Assembly: GCA_004565275.1 (NCBI GenBank)
Contig: SDOX01000122.1
Span: 114,442 to 178,441 of the forward strand
Source of the DNA: Nannochloropsis salina CCMP1776
Taxonomy: Eukaryota; Sar; Eustigmatophyceae; Eustigmatales; Monodopsidaceae
Length of the DNA: 64,000 bases
Direction: 5' to 3'
Positions 43,400-55,681 of the stretch are shown here, one piece after another (position 1 is the first letter of the stretch; every line of letters starts with the position of its first letter). The notes under the pieces were generated by a model. It was not told where the DNA came from, did no database searches, and saw only the letters and a program-made list of their open reading frames with translations. Position numbers and translations under genes: made by a program.

Positions 43400-44299
43400 G
43401 TTGACTTGAATCAGATCGCTAGCTTCAAAAACTAGGTGAGGCTTCTTGCAAGCGATATGAGTCGCGCTCAAATGAACACGGAGCACGGAGGGGCGCCACT
43501 GAAATTTTCTCGTATGATTACAGCCCGGGACAAAAGAGAAAGCGGGCAGATCTTGACGTTTGGTCTCTGATGTCTTGCTTTTGACAATTATCTGTATGAA
43601 TGTGTGATTGTTGACAAGCAATTACTAAAGTCCGGACGGGGACCTTACAGAGGATCAAATACTGGCACGGAACTTGCCGTGCGCGTCTTTAGGTAACCTT
43701 TTTCGGGTGCTCCGTAAACTTTTCAAACTACTGCCTATCTCAGCTTTCTTTTTGTTATTGGCGTTGATAATCTAAGTCTTAATTTCATGATGAACGTGAT
43801 TCATTTGGTTTGATGACTCTAATAGTAAAGCATTTCGATTCGGGTCCCGAATGAGTTGGTTGCCTTGTTGGACGCCATTCTTTTCAATTTTCAAAAATCC
43901 GTTGGTGAGCCAACGGGTAGTGCACCTCTTGAACTCGAAATTTGACGAAATAGCACTAGCTTACATTATGAATATTTTATCATTTGGTACTCTTTCCTGC
44001 TGTTTCCTCACGTGTGGGATGAACAGGTCGGCGGGAGGCAGGAGACCTTGGCACACACCTCATTTTCATTTCGCATGCTCTGTTCTTGGACAAAAGCGGC
44101 GGATGCGAAACGTAGTGTTTGATCAGAAACATCGTATCTTCCACAACGATGTGAGGCGCTTCTATTGTATTTTTTGGTCCTTAATTCTTTTTTTTAATGA
44201 GGTCCGGCGGCTGACCTGATTCTTTATGGTACGTCAAGACTCTCGCCTGAAATGTGTCTACTTCGTCGTATAACACTCAGATGTAGGGCAATATTTTGA
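43400..44299. other. Intergenic region, AT-rich
   Basis: Between two minus-strand genes; no domain-bearing frame. It should hold the promoter of the phosphatase gene and the 3' end of the acyltransferase gene. Confidence 0.55.
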
Positions 44300-47095
44300 T
44301 TAATGATCATCACAAGTACAATGTAAAACTGTTCCAGTAGGTGTGACAGCCTCTTTGAGAGAGTCAAGAGGTGCATCGTGTGCCGGAGTCCATTCTTTTT
44401 CCTTCTGTCCTGATGTGGCAGGTCCATCCCCCTTATTGTTACGGGCAGGCGCCGGCTTCTCCAAGAAATACTTCTGCAGCTTCATGAAGGGCTTCTCCAC
44501 CAACAGGACAACAAAAAGGGCCAGGCCACACGAGATTGCCATCAAACCAAAGTATGTGTTCAAAAAGCCAAACAACTCGAAACGAATTCGCATGGTCCGC
44601 TGGCTGATGTAATATGTGAGCACCGTATAATGGACCAGGTAGATACAGAAGCTGAGGGTACTCAAGGGGAACCAGAGTGGAGCCGCCAAAAATTTTTGAA
44701 TAAAACCTCCTTGGTTGTTCCAGCATAACACCGACAAACAACCCAACCCCAGAGTCCAAGTCGGACGTAGCAATGCGATAATCGCTGCCCTCGTCGACGG
44801 GCTCCAATTGCTCCCACATGGGGTGCCCGGGGCGGCAATGGCACAGGGAATGACGCCAGCCGAACCGCTATGAGGTCCGTACATGGATACGGCAAGGAGC
44901 ACGAGGCCGCTCACCCACAAAAAGTTGGCCTGGAACGTGTGGAATTTTCCGTCCGGATTCCCCTGCTTTTTCTCGTACCACATGTAGGAGAAGAGGATCC
45001 CAATCATGTAGGACGAGCACCGTGTCCATGGGCGGGAGAAGCCTTCCTCCCGGTAGTGATCTCCGTCCACGCCGTCCCAGGAGTTGGGGCTCCAATTGTC
45101 CTTGATAGTGAGCGTCCACGAGACTATGATGCAGGTGAGCAAGCAGGCCCATACCGCGTACGTGGCCAGTTTTTTCCCATTGATTCGGGGGGAACGGTAC
45201 AAGAGGCAAAAGAAAGGAACGAGGAGGTAGTATTGCATGTCATTGGCTAAGTACCAGGAGTGCCCGTAGCAAACCTCTCCGAGTCGCTGGTTCCACCAGG
45301 GGTAAATGTCGTTCAGGTACAGAAAATGCGACCACCAGACTCCCCTGCAGGGGCGGATATTGTTTTCCCACACGGTCGCGGCCAGAGGACCTACAGTCAT
45401 ACGATAAATGGACAATAGAGGGAGAAGACCAGGATTAATGCCAGTGGATAGGAGTAGCCTCGGGCTGGGCGGGACTTCTGTTACGCCACCAGAGAAAGTA
45501 CATTCTCACTGAAAATTACAAAATTTACCCCCCTATTTGTTTCTACGTGAGGCGGAGTACGTACCGTAAGCTAGAAGCGGTGCGATCTTCCAGTGAAGAA
45601 AGAAGGCAAACATGTAGGCCGGTGTAATCCGCAACCATCGATGAAGGTACAGGGAGGGAATCCATTTGTAGGCAGGTTTGCTCAGCCCTTTAGCGTGCTC
45701 CTTGTCGAGCTTTACCAATAGCATGTATGACGCCAGGAAGCCCGAGATGAAGAAGAATGTGTCGACGCTTAATGTTCCCGAGTAGTTGAAAAAGGGCGTG
45801 GCCCACAGCTTTGACAAAAGCCCCTTCGGAGGCACCAAATATTCTGGGTTTTGCACCAAATAAATTTGCCACAGCAACACGTGGTAGAAAACCACCCACG
45901 CCGCGGAAATGGCTTTCATGCCGTCGAATATCGCAAACTCCCCTCCTCGAGCCTTTAAAGTGAAAATCTCATTCAAATTGTCCACGAAAGAAAACGCAGA
46001 AATAGGCTTTGGGCAAGGAGGCACCTTCAATACCTGTGCCATCAATTCCACCATGTCTGGTTGTTTTGTCGAAGTCGCAACCATAGCTGTGGTAGCAGCG
46101 GCAGAATCCAGGACAGCAAGTTTGTTGCTATTGCTGCTCTTGCTCTTTAGTACTCCTTTTTTCTTGTTGTTATTCTTTCGCGACCGCGGAGTACCCTCCA
46201 GCTGCTCGTTCACTTCCTCTAAGGGGATATCTTGTAAGTCAGATGCTTCGCGGCCCGGGCTTGCCTTGACTGTCAACGCCACGACTTTAGACCCAGGAGA
46301 TGGCAATGATGAGGCGTCAGATTGCTTTTTATCGGATTTAGTTGACGAGGACGGTTTGGAGGAAGGCACAGCCGAAGAGGAGGAGATTAGTGCCCGCTTG
46401 TCTCCATGGTGGGCGACGGCATGAAAATATTGCCAGGCCGCGCCGAATAGGGCCAATGTCGCGAAAAGAAGAGTGAAACCAAGCATTGTGTATGCCGACG
46501 CTTCCGCTGTGTGGGCGCGGGTGGTGCAAGTGACGGAGCCAGTGGATTGCGGAGTATCGTTACCAAGAAGCGCAAGCAAATTGTAGAGACTGTGAAAATA
46601 CTCTAATGCTTGTCGAGAATAAGCACACCCTTGCGTCAGGTATAGGTTCATGGCGCATTCTTCGGGGATGACAGTACTCGCATGTATACCCAGATTCATC
46701 ACCGGTTGCAGAATTGCTTTGTTATGCAAATCTTCCGCTCGACACTCGGTGGGGACGCAGATACCTGCCTTATCGTGAGACAGGGCGCAGTAGTGGGTTT
46801 TTACCAAGCCGGAAGTGTAGAGCTCAGAATGTCGGCAAAGGTCAAAATTACCCATGGCTTCATTTGGCATGACAGCAAACATTGGTTTTTGGTAGAGATA
46901 TGCTACATTGACGTGACCCGAAACGCCATTTAGAAAGGGTAAAGACGCGTTGTACGGAGCAGTGTTTAGTCTCGCCAGCGCTTGTATGCAGCCTTGTATT
47001 TCGGCTTGTACTGTCGGTGGCATTGTAGCGAGCAAGAGTGCCAAAGCACTAGCCATGACAGGCACTGATTGCAATGGAAAGAGGCAGTACCTCAT
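44300..47095 (-). CDS. NRF-6-type acyltransferase-3 membrane protein
   Basis: Two exons, 47095-45565 and 45390-44300, join in phase to give 873 residues. The N-terminus is a signal peptide (MASALALLLATMPPTVQA; the ATG at 47056 is an alternative start). The NRF domain follows with paired cysteines: DLCRHSELY, THYCALSHDKAGICVPTEC. A span around YTMLGFTLLFATLALFGAAW leads into a long S/K-rich cytosolic loop. The acyltransferase-3 core begins FDGMKAISAAWVVFYHVLL (with the family's conserved H near the first helix) and includes LSVDTFFFISGFLASYMLL, YLHRWLRITPAYMF, CYGHSWYLANDMQYYLL and LSTLSFCIYLVHYTVLTYY. This is the plan of C. elegans NRF-6/NDG-4 and stramenopile relatives, thought to move acyl groups or lipids across membranes. 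The substrate is unknown. Confidence 0.82.
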
Positions 47096-47984
47096 CGTTC
47101 CTCTCCTCCCTTGTGACCAAATGGCAGCTAAGATTGTACAATATGAGAGTACACTGAGGTCACGAGGCTTCCTGTGTGAGCAATGAGGAAAACAATGTGT
47201 AGGGCAATGAGTCGTAAAACTTAAAATTGAACTCTAGGAGGGAACGACGTGATATTATTGTGGTTGCATAAAGTTCTTCTATTGAAAAATTGAAATAAAG
47301 AAAATGGTAAGGAATACTGGGATCGATCCACCTGCGAAAAATATTTATAACACAAATTGACAATTAAACGCAGGTTAGCTTGTAAGGACGTGGAAGGAGG
47401 TGTGCGAGCGCACGAAAAGTGACCGGGAAATGAGTAGGGGAGGGACGAGTGTAGCCGAGACGTCATACGTCATGGCTTGTGATGAAACGGAAATTTGAAA
47501 TTTCAAGATTTCCGTGCTTTACCTCCGTCCCTGTCTGTTCGGCTTGGAAGAGGAAGAAACGCTTAACTTACATGAAGTGTGCTGTAATACAAATCAATGC
47601 TAATTAGATGATATCATGTTGGGAAGGATAGTTGTTAATCTGCCTTTTTAAAGCCTGAAAACGGGAATCTCTTGAAGGAATGCTCGCGGCGATAAGTAGA
47701 CGCCCATCCCTCGCGGATACTTCGGGATACCTTTCTGCTTTTGTTGCGCTTGACTTGAAGGTGGGCAATTTATATCTATACTTAATTAGCGCGCATTTAA
47801 TGTAAATTGTTCCAGCACGCATACTGAGACACGAAGAGCAGCCTACTGTCTTGACCTCCTGTCTCCTTGTCGGCTTCCTTTCCTATCCGGGGCATGCGCT
47901 CTCATACCCGCATTCATACTCTCCCGACCAATGTCCTACATATAGGTCTACTCACAGCTTTAAGCCTTTGTATTAGGAATACAC
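47096..47984. promoter_or_regulatory. Divergent promoter region
   Basis: 889 bases between the starts of the minus-strand acyltransferase and the plus-strand repeat protein. AT-rich in places, with no gene. It must serve both genes, though no specific element could be named. Confidence 0.45.
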
Positions 47985-49914
47985 ATGAGCCGTGAACCGT
48001 TCAGTGCATTGGGAACTTCGGCGGGGAGAGGTTCCCCGTCCGCTGCCGACATCGACGCTCAGCCTGAGTCTCCTCCAAGGACGACAACGAGGCTTCCGGA
48101 GTCTTTGGCACTGAAATCACTTCCCAGTCTTAGTCGGACACCGTCGGCATCTGGCACCCTGGAAGCCTTGGCCTTGTTGTCGTCACCCCGTTCCTCGCCT
48201 GGCGGCCCCCGCTCTCGCTCTCCCTTGCCTCCTCGCCCTACGTCGTCGCCTCGTAATGCACCCGGCAGTCCCTCCCTGCCAGTCCCGACGTTCATGTCCC
48301 CGACCGCCTCGTCCACGAACCGCTCCTCTCAGATCGGTCTGCCTGATCAGCTTGTCATTCATGGTCCTTCCTCCTTGTCTTCACCCTCATCCCGTGCCCT
48401 GAATGCCTCCCCGATTGTGGGTGAGCTGCACAAGATCAAGGAAGAAGAGAACGAAGATCACAGCGAAAGCGGACGATCCCGAAACTCGAGTGCAGCTTCG
48501 ACCAGCCTAGCGAGTGGACGTTCGCGTGATTCGAGCATCGTCATGGCGAGCGGGCAGGAAAGCCAATCGCAAAACTCGTCCCCTTCAGCGCCTGCCGTGC
48601 CCACCTCGTCGGGATCCGTTCCCTCAACCCATCTTGGGGCAGCCACGACCTCTCACACGTCCCCAAAAGCGAAGTCCAATGGCGACGTCTTTGACCGCCT
48701 CTTTGCTGGGCGTCCGTCCCGCCCTTCCACGCCAGCGGAGAGGGAGACCTTGACCGCCGAGCACACCTTCCAACCCAATTTAGCCAAGGTGGAAAAAGAC
48801 AGGCACAAGGGAATGGAGAGGAGGGAGGACGGCCTTGTCTTCGAACGGCTGTACAAGCAGGGCGTGGGCCGGGCGGAATGTCGTCTGAAAGCGTAAGTGT
48901 CCCGTGACTTTGCGCGGTGTGAAGGCGAAAGAAGAAGCGCTGTAGAATGAATAGGATGACGTCTCGCGCTCAGCTCTTACACGACGTGCCCTGATCACGC
49001 TCCAAATTTCCACCCTCATGACCCGACTTAGGGCGGAAGCCAAAGCAAAGCAGGAAAGTGCAAGCTGTTCTTTTGCTCCAAGACTGGTGACCGAGGAGTA
49101 CAACCGATTGCGAGGCTCGCCCTCCCCTCCCGCCCCTGAGCATGCCGCCGACTCCCCCCCCGTGCATGAACGGCTTTACAAGGGCCTGGAAAAGCGTTTG
49201 GACTACTTTGAAAAGGCGGAGAAAAGGAAATCAGAGAAGGAAACTCACGGTTGCACCTTTATTCCTGCGATCTTGAAGACCCCCGTGGCTATTAAAGCAG
49301 CGGCAGCGGGCTTGCGGGCCGAAACTGGAGAGGCCGGAGAGGCGAAGGAGGGGTTGGGGAGACAGGAAGAGACAGAGGAGAAGAGTGGGGAGCGAAAGAA
49401 AGAAAGCGCTTCGAAAAAGGTCTGGGAGCGCTTGTATCACGCGCGGGTGCCGTTGGAGGCGAAGAAAGCCCGCCAACGTCAGGAATACGAGGATCAAGTC
49501 TTACCATTTCGGCCTGAGCTGGTTACCAAGACAAACGTGAGAGAAGAGAGAAGCAGGGCCGGGGGTCAAGCGGGCAGCAAGCCTGGCTATACAGATGCCC
49601 ATGGACGTCTGTACGAAGAGTCTATCGCTCGCAGACAGCGGGCTTTGCACCGGGAAGTCCAAATGCCTGAAGGGTGCACTTTCCAACCCAACATACAAGT
49701 GCTCACTTTGAAAGAGCAGAGCTCGGTATCGATGACGCGGGCAGGGTCGCCGAATGACGCATTACGGATGGACGCCATGTACCGACGTGGAACGGAGAAA
49801 GGAAAGCAACAGCTCGAACATGAAATTGCCTCCCGCCCACCGCCGCCCAAATCGGACGAGGAGGAATGCACTTTTTCCCCCCAAACAAATGTGAAGGCGA
49901 AGCGTGCCAGATGA
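47985..49914 (+). CDS. CTFxP/RLY repeat protein
   Basis: Exons 47985-48892 and 49032-49914 join in phase (donor GTAAGT, acceptor CGACTTAG) for 596 residues. The first ~255 residues are S/P/T-rich and probably disordered. The rest consists of about six spaced units opening with F-x-P: HTFQPNL, CSFAPRL, CTFIPAI, LPFRPEL, CTFQPNI and CTFSPQT. Between them recurs an R-L-Y helix: VFERLYKQG, VHERLYKGLEKRL, VWERLYHARVPLE and AHGRLYEESIARR. The spacing is about 50-110 residues. I have seen similar F-x-P and E-R-L-Y repeats in hypothetical proteins of protists but know no named domain. The charged helical linkers suggest a cytoskeletal or scaffold role; that is inference. Confidence 0.72.
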
Positions 49915-51182
49915 GATTCAGAGGGGTCTTGAACGGTTCAAGATATTGGGCGCGGTGTCGTGCTTGGCGCCGACTTGAATTGTTTTGATAAGGAAAAGGA
50001 AACGCTCGATTAAATATCATTGACCGCTCGTGTCGGGGGCAAAGACGTCGATCAAACAAGTGAAAAGGACAGTGACATGAAAGAATGAATGAGAAAGCCA
50101 AGTCAGGACGGAGGGACAGCAGCTTTAAGTGGGCGGAAAGCACTTTGTCGGACTCGAGGGGGGGATGGAAGGCTCTGAGTGGGAGGAAAGGGAAATAGAT
50201 GGGGGCACAACTAACAGGATTGAGTTGGCTTACGAGGTCACTACAAGAGAATGAAGATTCCTGACAACATACGGAAGAATGAGAGAAAGATGAATTAAGA
50301 TGTGATGTTACTGTACAGAGAGTAATTTCCTCCCATTCCATCGAAGCCAAGCGTAGGATGTATCAAAATAGAGGAAAAGGACACCGTACACGCCTCCCGA
50401 TATTTACACATGGTCGAGGAGGCCATCTATCCTGAGAGCGTGATGTGGGAGTGTATATATTAAATATCTACAATGTAATCCGGCGTCGTGGTCGACTTGA
50501 ATAAATTATACGAAAAGAAGCAAAAAACAAGCCTTGGAAGCAGGTAGGGGGACCAGAGAAACGAACGGGCCCGTTGAGGCATTTCTAGCGTCCCTGCCGA
50601 GCATTAGCCATCGAAAATCCCCCTTGCAACACCAACACTAATAAATTGACCCCACATGTCTCTTTCTATATCAATATGTGTTCCCTCCCGGACCTTTTTC
50701 TTCTTTGTGTGCGGGCAGACGCTTAGCGCGCTACCCGTGGGGCTTCCTATCGCTTTTCCCTCCCCCCGACCTCGGATTCGCCGTCGACGCCACCCTGCCC
50801 CCCCAGTTCTCACCAGTTGCGCCCTCTTTTCTCCGCCTACTAAACCACACCCGACCGTCGAGCCTCTTTCTACATGCTTCCTTCTCCTTCATCACCGCCA
50901 TCGTCAAGCCATCCTCCCCCCCGCGTGCGCGCAGTCCTCTGGAAAACTTTCGTGACCTATCCCTTCCACCAGGATCTCACTCTACCCCCGCCACGCTTTC
51001 TCCGAAGCTGGAAGTTTGAACTTTCAGAATTTGAAACCTGTCCAACCGCCGAGCATAAGATCTACATACCCGTCGCGCCCTCCACCCTCTCCCTCTCCCT
51101 CATTACAAATCCCAATCCCACCATCACCACTCTGATCTCTTTGCGCCCTCCCTTTCCTTTTCCACCTGTCCTCCAGACCCCT
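49915..51182. other. Convergent region, no supported gene
   Basis: Between the 3' ends of the repeat-protein gene and the PP1 gene. A weak plus-strand frame near 50874-51215 (FVTYPFHQDLTLPP, then FELSEFETCPTAEHK) overlaps the end of PP1; unrecognised and probably 3' UTR antisense. Confidence 0.5.
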
Positions 51183-53248
51183 TCATCTTCCCCGCTGAGC
51201 CTCGGAGGACTTTAAAATATGGAAGGAACACATGAGAGTGGCATCCACACTCATCATGGCGCCGGCGTTATCAAACTCGCCGCAGTAGTTTGGCTGTACC
51301 AGAGAGGCGGGGAGACGAGAGGAAACGGGAAATGAAAAGGAGGGAGGTTGCTGAGAAAGCTGGTTTTACTCGCGCCTCCAGCGACTGGAAGGAAAGCTCA
51401 CGCAAGAGAAAGAAGGCGTGCCAAGGCCGGATTCAACAGGAGAAAGGCGGCCTGCGCGGCACCCGACTCACCGCGGAAAAGAGCGTCACCAGTTGTCGCT
51501 GTGCAAAGAATTCGTAGCCGTCTTCCACCACCTGAGGGACGGGGGGAAGGCCACACAGCCGAGAGCACGTCCATATTGTGAGCCACACCCCAGTTTCCAC
51601 CGCTTCCTCCCTCCCTTCCGCCCTCCCTCCGTCGGCCCCGTACCTGGTGGGCTCGACAAATCAGGTCGAGGTCGTGTCGCTTGAGAAAAGACCTGACAAT
51701 GTCTTCTCCAAAAGTGAAGGAGACGCCCCTCTCGTTCTCCCCCCACCCGTTAATCTCCTTGTCGGGGTCGGCCCAGAGCAAGTCGCAGAGCAACCCGGTG
51801 TCAGGCACGTCGGTGGGGCGGGGAAGGCGCCGGATCTGAGGGGAGGGAGGGAGGAGGGGACAAAGGGAGGGTCTTCATTCAAGGAAGGCCGGGTGCCTGC
51901 CCTAGGAGGGCCCCCAAGCATTCAGGCGAGCGTGTGGCCTGTCTTTCTCGTTTCGCGCTGTGGATCGCTTGACGATAAAGAGAACGCAAGCAGGGCACGG
52001 AAGGGGGAGGAAAAGAGCGAAAAATGGAGAGAGGGAGGGAGGAAAGGAGGGAGGACTTACCTGGTCCATGTGATGGAGTTCGGGGCTCAAGCCGCCATGC
52101 ATACAGAAAATTTTGCCATCAACAATGGCAGCGACAGGGAGACAATTGAAACAATCCGTGAAAGTCTTAAAAGGAGGAGGGATGGGGAAAGGAAGGAGGG
52201 GAAAGAAGGATTGGGGGGGGGGGGAAGAAGGGGGGGTAGGAGGAGCATGCATATGTGAATGTTTGTATTCGAACCAAGCCTTACAGGAAGGTACAAAGGG
52301 TCGAGAAAGAGGCAAAATGCAAGTACCTTCCAGAGTTTGATGTTGTACCGGCGTTTGCATTCGTCGTAGAAGCCGTAGATCCTGTTCACGGAGGCACATT
52401 CATGATTCCCTCGGAGGATGAAGAAATTCTCGGGGTACATGATCTTGTACGCGAGGAGGAGGCAGATCGTCTCAAGCGATTGCTTGCCTCGGTCTACGTA
52501 ATCGCTGCATGCATGGAAAGCAAAAGGGCATGGGAGAGAATCAGAACCGGCAGGGCGCGATGGACAGGAGCAAGCCGTCGGAGAGTGCCTCCTGAGTCCT
52601 TCTCCTTCCCACCCATCCTCTCATTCCTCCCTCCTGACTCACCCAAGGAAAAGATAATTGCTCTCCGGTGGGTAGCCCCCGTATTCAAACAGGCGTAACA
52701 GGTCGTAATACTGGCCGTGGAGGTCTCCGCAGATCTTGACGGGGGCTTCCACTTCGATGAGGATGGGCTGAGTGAGGAAGATTTCCCGCGACCGTTGACA
52801 GAGCATTTTTACCTCGTCTTCGGTCAGGGTTACCTAAGGGCGTGGGGAGGGGCCAAGGAGGAAAGAGGAGGAGGTTGGGTAATACAGGGGACACGTGAAG
52901 CTGCAGAGAAGGTCGCAATCCTCCACCGTTTGGGGACCTGCCATGACCCCTGGTTGTCCTCCAGGATCTTCCAGTCCATCTCTAACTCGTCTGAAAGAAG
53001 GATGAAACCCTTCGTGTCCCTCTCTCGAGCCACGTGCGCCCCAAGTTCTTGTGCCCTCCCTCTCTCAACAGGTCCCTCCCTACCTGCATGTTACTCGACT
53101 GACGCGTCCCTCGCACGGCCAAGAGCTTCTCAATGATGTTTCCTACTTCTGAAAGAACAGCATCAGAGGGTGCAGCCGTGTTTCCTCCTCCTCCAGTCGT
53201 GCTGGGAGCGGCAGAAGACGCAGAAATGGCAGCGGAGGCAACTTCCAT
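51183..53248 (-). CDS. Serine/threonine protein phosphatase PP1 catalytic subunit
   Basis: Seven exons join in phase: 53248-53084, 52833-52643, 52504-52327, 52165-52061, 51835-51644, 51531-51472 and 51293-51183, giving 333 residues, the usual PP1 length. All metal and catalytic motifs are present: [41 protein letters not shown] as [70 protein letters not shown] and [19 protein letters not shown]. The C-terminus ends [22 protein letters not shown] and NAGAMM separate PP1 from PP2A and PP4. The N-terminal extension (about 30 residues, A/S/T/G-rich) is longer than in animals. PP1 acts with regulatory subunits carrying RVxF motifs in the cell cycle, glycogen and splicing. The gene appears whole. 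Confidence 0.93.
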
Positions 53249-54397
53249 CCCTCCGTCCTGCTTGTCTCTTCGCCCGCCCGCTTCCGGCCGCTACTCAGGA
53301 ACGTTGCGCTCGCTGTCGAAGGGTCACGCGCACATGTGTGTGTGTGTGTGTGTGTGTAGGTTTTATAGATGTGAGGGTGGGCATATATGCTGAGGGGTAT
53401 TGAGGAGCGTGGAAGTTAAAGTACAGGCTATGGGTAGTCATGCCTCCCATGTTGAACGCTTCCGTCGCGGGTCGTGTGAACGTCGTCCCCGCCAAAAACT
53501 CTGCAACCTGCCACCACCCGACAGAGGATTCCAACTTGTGACAGTGACAGATGTGAGAGATGTTAAGGGGGTTTGGTCCTCGTGTAGCGCAAGCATTTTT
53601 GCCCGTACTGGAGGGGAATTTGAAGGGAGAATATGAACGCCCTACCCCCGCATGACGACAAGACCCAGCGGGGGGCTGGCTTTGACTCGCAGTGCCAAGA
53701 AACCTCCCTATACGCCGTCATAAAAATGCACGGGAAGGGCAGGGGTGGTGGTCTCATGAATATTGCGACTGTCGCAGCGTGTGCGTGCCTTCGTAATGGC
53801 CGTTGCTCGAGCATGTAAAGTATTTCCATCCCTGTTGCCCTCTCTCCCTCTCGAGGGCCTCCACCTCCTCCAGCTCTTCTCCCTTCCAATGGACAAATCG
53901 TGACAAAACATTCTTTTCCATTTTTTGAAGAGTTGAGTTGCTTTATGCTTGTATGTAGCGCTCTCCTCAAATGTCTTTCACGCCTAGTTTCCTGCTTGGT
54001 TGACCGCTCCCCCTGCCCGTGTACCCCCCTATCTGCCAAAGTGGCTGAGAGGCCAAGTCCATGTTGACCCTGCAAAGGTTGTCAGGCCTTTCATTTTAAA
54101 ATGTCTCATATTGTACAGAGTCAGTGTTCCTTGTCGTGCCTTTATGCAAGGGAAGTGGGGCCCAACATATCTCTTTCGGCAAGATGATGCCAGGTTGCAC
54201 CTTCGTCTTCCTCGAAGCTCCCGCTTATGCTTTAAAGTCTCGACTTTCACAGGGTAATTAGATCCAGGAAGGCGCAAGCAAAGCTTGGTGCCCAAGGGGC
54301 TGTGAGGCGATTTTTCTGACCCGAGATCATTGCCATTGCGCAATCGGAGCATAGTTTCTCACGCCCCGGTCGTGCTTTCTTTTATTGTGGAAGTATC
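53249..54397. other. Divergent intergenic region
   Basis: Between the starts of PP1 (minus) and GET4 (plus). It holds a (TG)n microsatellite at about 53334-53356. A minus frame at 53563-54075 has no domain. Confidence 0.55.
53334..53356. repeat. (TG)n dinucleotide microsatellite
   Basis: About eleven TG units, roughly 90 bases upstream of the PP1 start codon on the opposite strand. Confidence 0.9.
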
Positions 54398-55681
54398 ATG
54401 CCCCGTCGCACTGGGAAACGCAGCCTCGTGGCTGGAGCCGATGGAGACTCCAACAGCTGCAGCTCCACGGCCCGCCTGCAACGAATGATCCAAGACGGAG
54501 AGACCTACGAAGCCTTACAGACAGCCAGAGCCCTCTTTGCCCGCTTGGACGGTGCCCCTGTCTCTGCCGCCAACCCCGGGCGGAAAAAAGGCGCCGAGGC
54601 ACGCGTCATGGTCTTAAACGTGGCTCGTACACTCGCAGAGGTGGGCGAGTACCAGTCGGTCCTCGACTTGGCGCGGTTGTACATGGCCAACAATGCCTCC
54701 CTGAGGGAAAAGGCGATGCCGACGGGGCACACCGTTCCCCAGGTGGAAGAAATGAGCGCGGAGGAAGCAGCAACCTGGTCCCCGTCGGGAGATACCAAGA
54801 AAGCAGTGGAAAGAGGAGGAGAGGGAGACGACCCTGCCTGGGAGGCCCACCGATTCCAAACGGGGGGTCGAACGGCCATGCTTTCCTTGGTCCGCCTGCT
54901 CCCGCCCGCATCGAAGGAACGCGTGGCCTTGCTCAAAGGGTTGACCCGGTGGGCCGCCGAGGAGGAGGAGGCGGAGGAGGGAGGGAGGGAAGGCTTGGAG
55001 CTGGGCTTGGAGTTGGCCAAGGCGTACAGTGCGAGGGGCGAGTGGGCTCGGGCGGCCCAACAACACGGGGAGCTGGCTCGGCAGTGCACAGGGCCGGATG
55101 CGGAGACCCCACAGAGAATATTGGCGGCGTCCTATGTGCAGGTGCTGGAAGCTTGGAGCGCGGAAGGCTATGCGGGGGAGAAGGATTTGTTCCTGGCCCG
55201 TGCGGTTTTGCACGGATTGGGCACCTCTTCCTATGCCGTCTTGGGGGCCCTCCCCTTTGCCCGGGCTATGATGACGGCGGCCCAAGCCTCCTCGGTCTTT
55301 GCGCCCTGCTTGGAGACGAGTCCCTTGCTGCATTACGTGGGCCTGGTGGTGGCTTTGTTGGGAGCGCGGGCCGGGGAGGGAGGGAGGGAGGGAGGGAGGG
55401 AGGGAGGGAGGGAGGGAGGGAAGGAGGGCGAGGTCTTTCAACTCTTGTCCTCACGGTACCAGCCCACGCTGCGCCGGGACCCGGCGCTGGAAAAATTGGT
55501 GGGCCGCATTGGGGAGGGAGGCTTTGGTCTGTCCCCTGCCTCTAATCCGATGCAAGCCTTGCTGTCGAGCATGCTAGGCGGGGGGGGAGGGGGAGGAGGG
55601 GGGCTCTTGGGGCAGATGCTGGGGGGGGGGCAAGGAGGAGGAGGGGGTCTGTTGGGTCATTTTCAGGGGTTAGACGTATAA
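54398..55681 (+). CDS. GET4: GET4 homologue (TRC35), tail-anchored protein targeting
   Basis: A 427-residue single-exon protein with the all-helical repeat layout of GET4. It opens with LQRMIQDGETYEALQTARAL, as in the family's G-x-Y-Y-E-A-x-Q motif, then VLNVARTLAEVGEYQSVLDLARLYM, LLPPASKERVALLKGLTRWA, LGLELAKAYSARGEWARAAQQ (P-x-L-H-x-x-L-A-x-x-Y equivalent), and AVLHGLGTSSYAVLGALPFARAM (the A-V-L-x-Y-L position). GET4 with GET5 hands tail-anchored membrane proteins to the ATPase GET3 for ER insertion. Two departures from the family: a (GGGA)n tract at about 55376-55424 encodes REGG repeats between helices, and the C-terminus is glycine-rich (GGGGGGGG, GLLGQMLGGGQGGG). The glycine tail is unusual for GET4. 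Confidence 0.72.
   Translation: MPRRTGKRSLVAGADGDSNSCSSTARLQRMIQDGETYEALQTARALFARLDGAPVSAANPGRKKGAEARVMVLNVARTLAEVGEYQSVLDLARLYMANNASLREKAMPTGHTVPQVEEMSAEEAATWSPSGDTKKAVERGGEGDDPAWEAHRFQTGGRTAMLSLVRLLPPASKERVALLKGLTRWAAEEEEAEEGGREGLELGLELAKAYSARGEWARAAQQHGELARQCTGPDAETPQRILAASYVQVLEAWSAEGYAGEKDLFLARAVLHGLGTSSYAVLGALPFARAMMTAAQASSVFAPCLETSPLLHYVGLVVALLGARAGEGGREGGREGGREGGKEGEVFQLLSSRYQPTLRRDPALEKLVGRIGEGGFGLSPASNPMQALLSSMLGGGGGGGGGLLGQMLGGGQGGGGGLLGHFQGLDV
55376..55424 (+). repeat. (GGGA)n tract inside a coding region
   Basis: Twelve GGGA units in frame in the GET4 gene, translated as repeating G-G-R-E. The period of 4 against codons of 3 gives a 12-base, 4-residue repeat. Confidence 0.9.
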
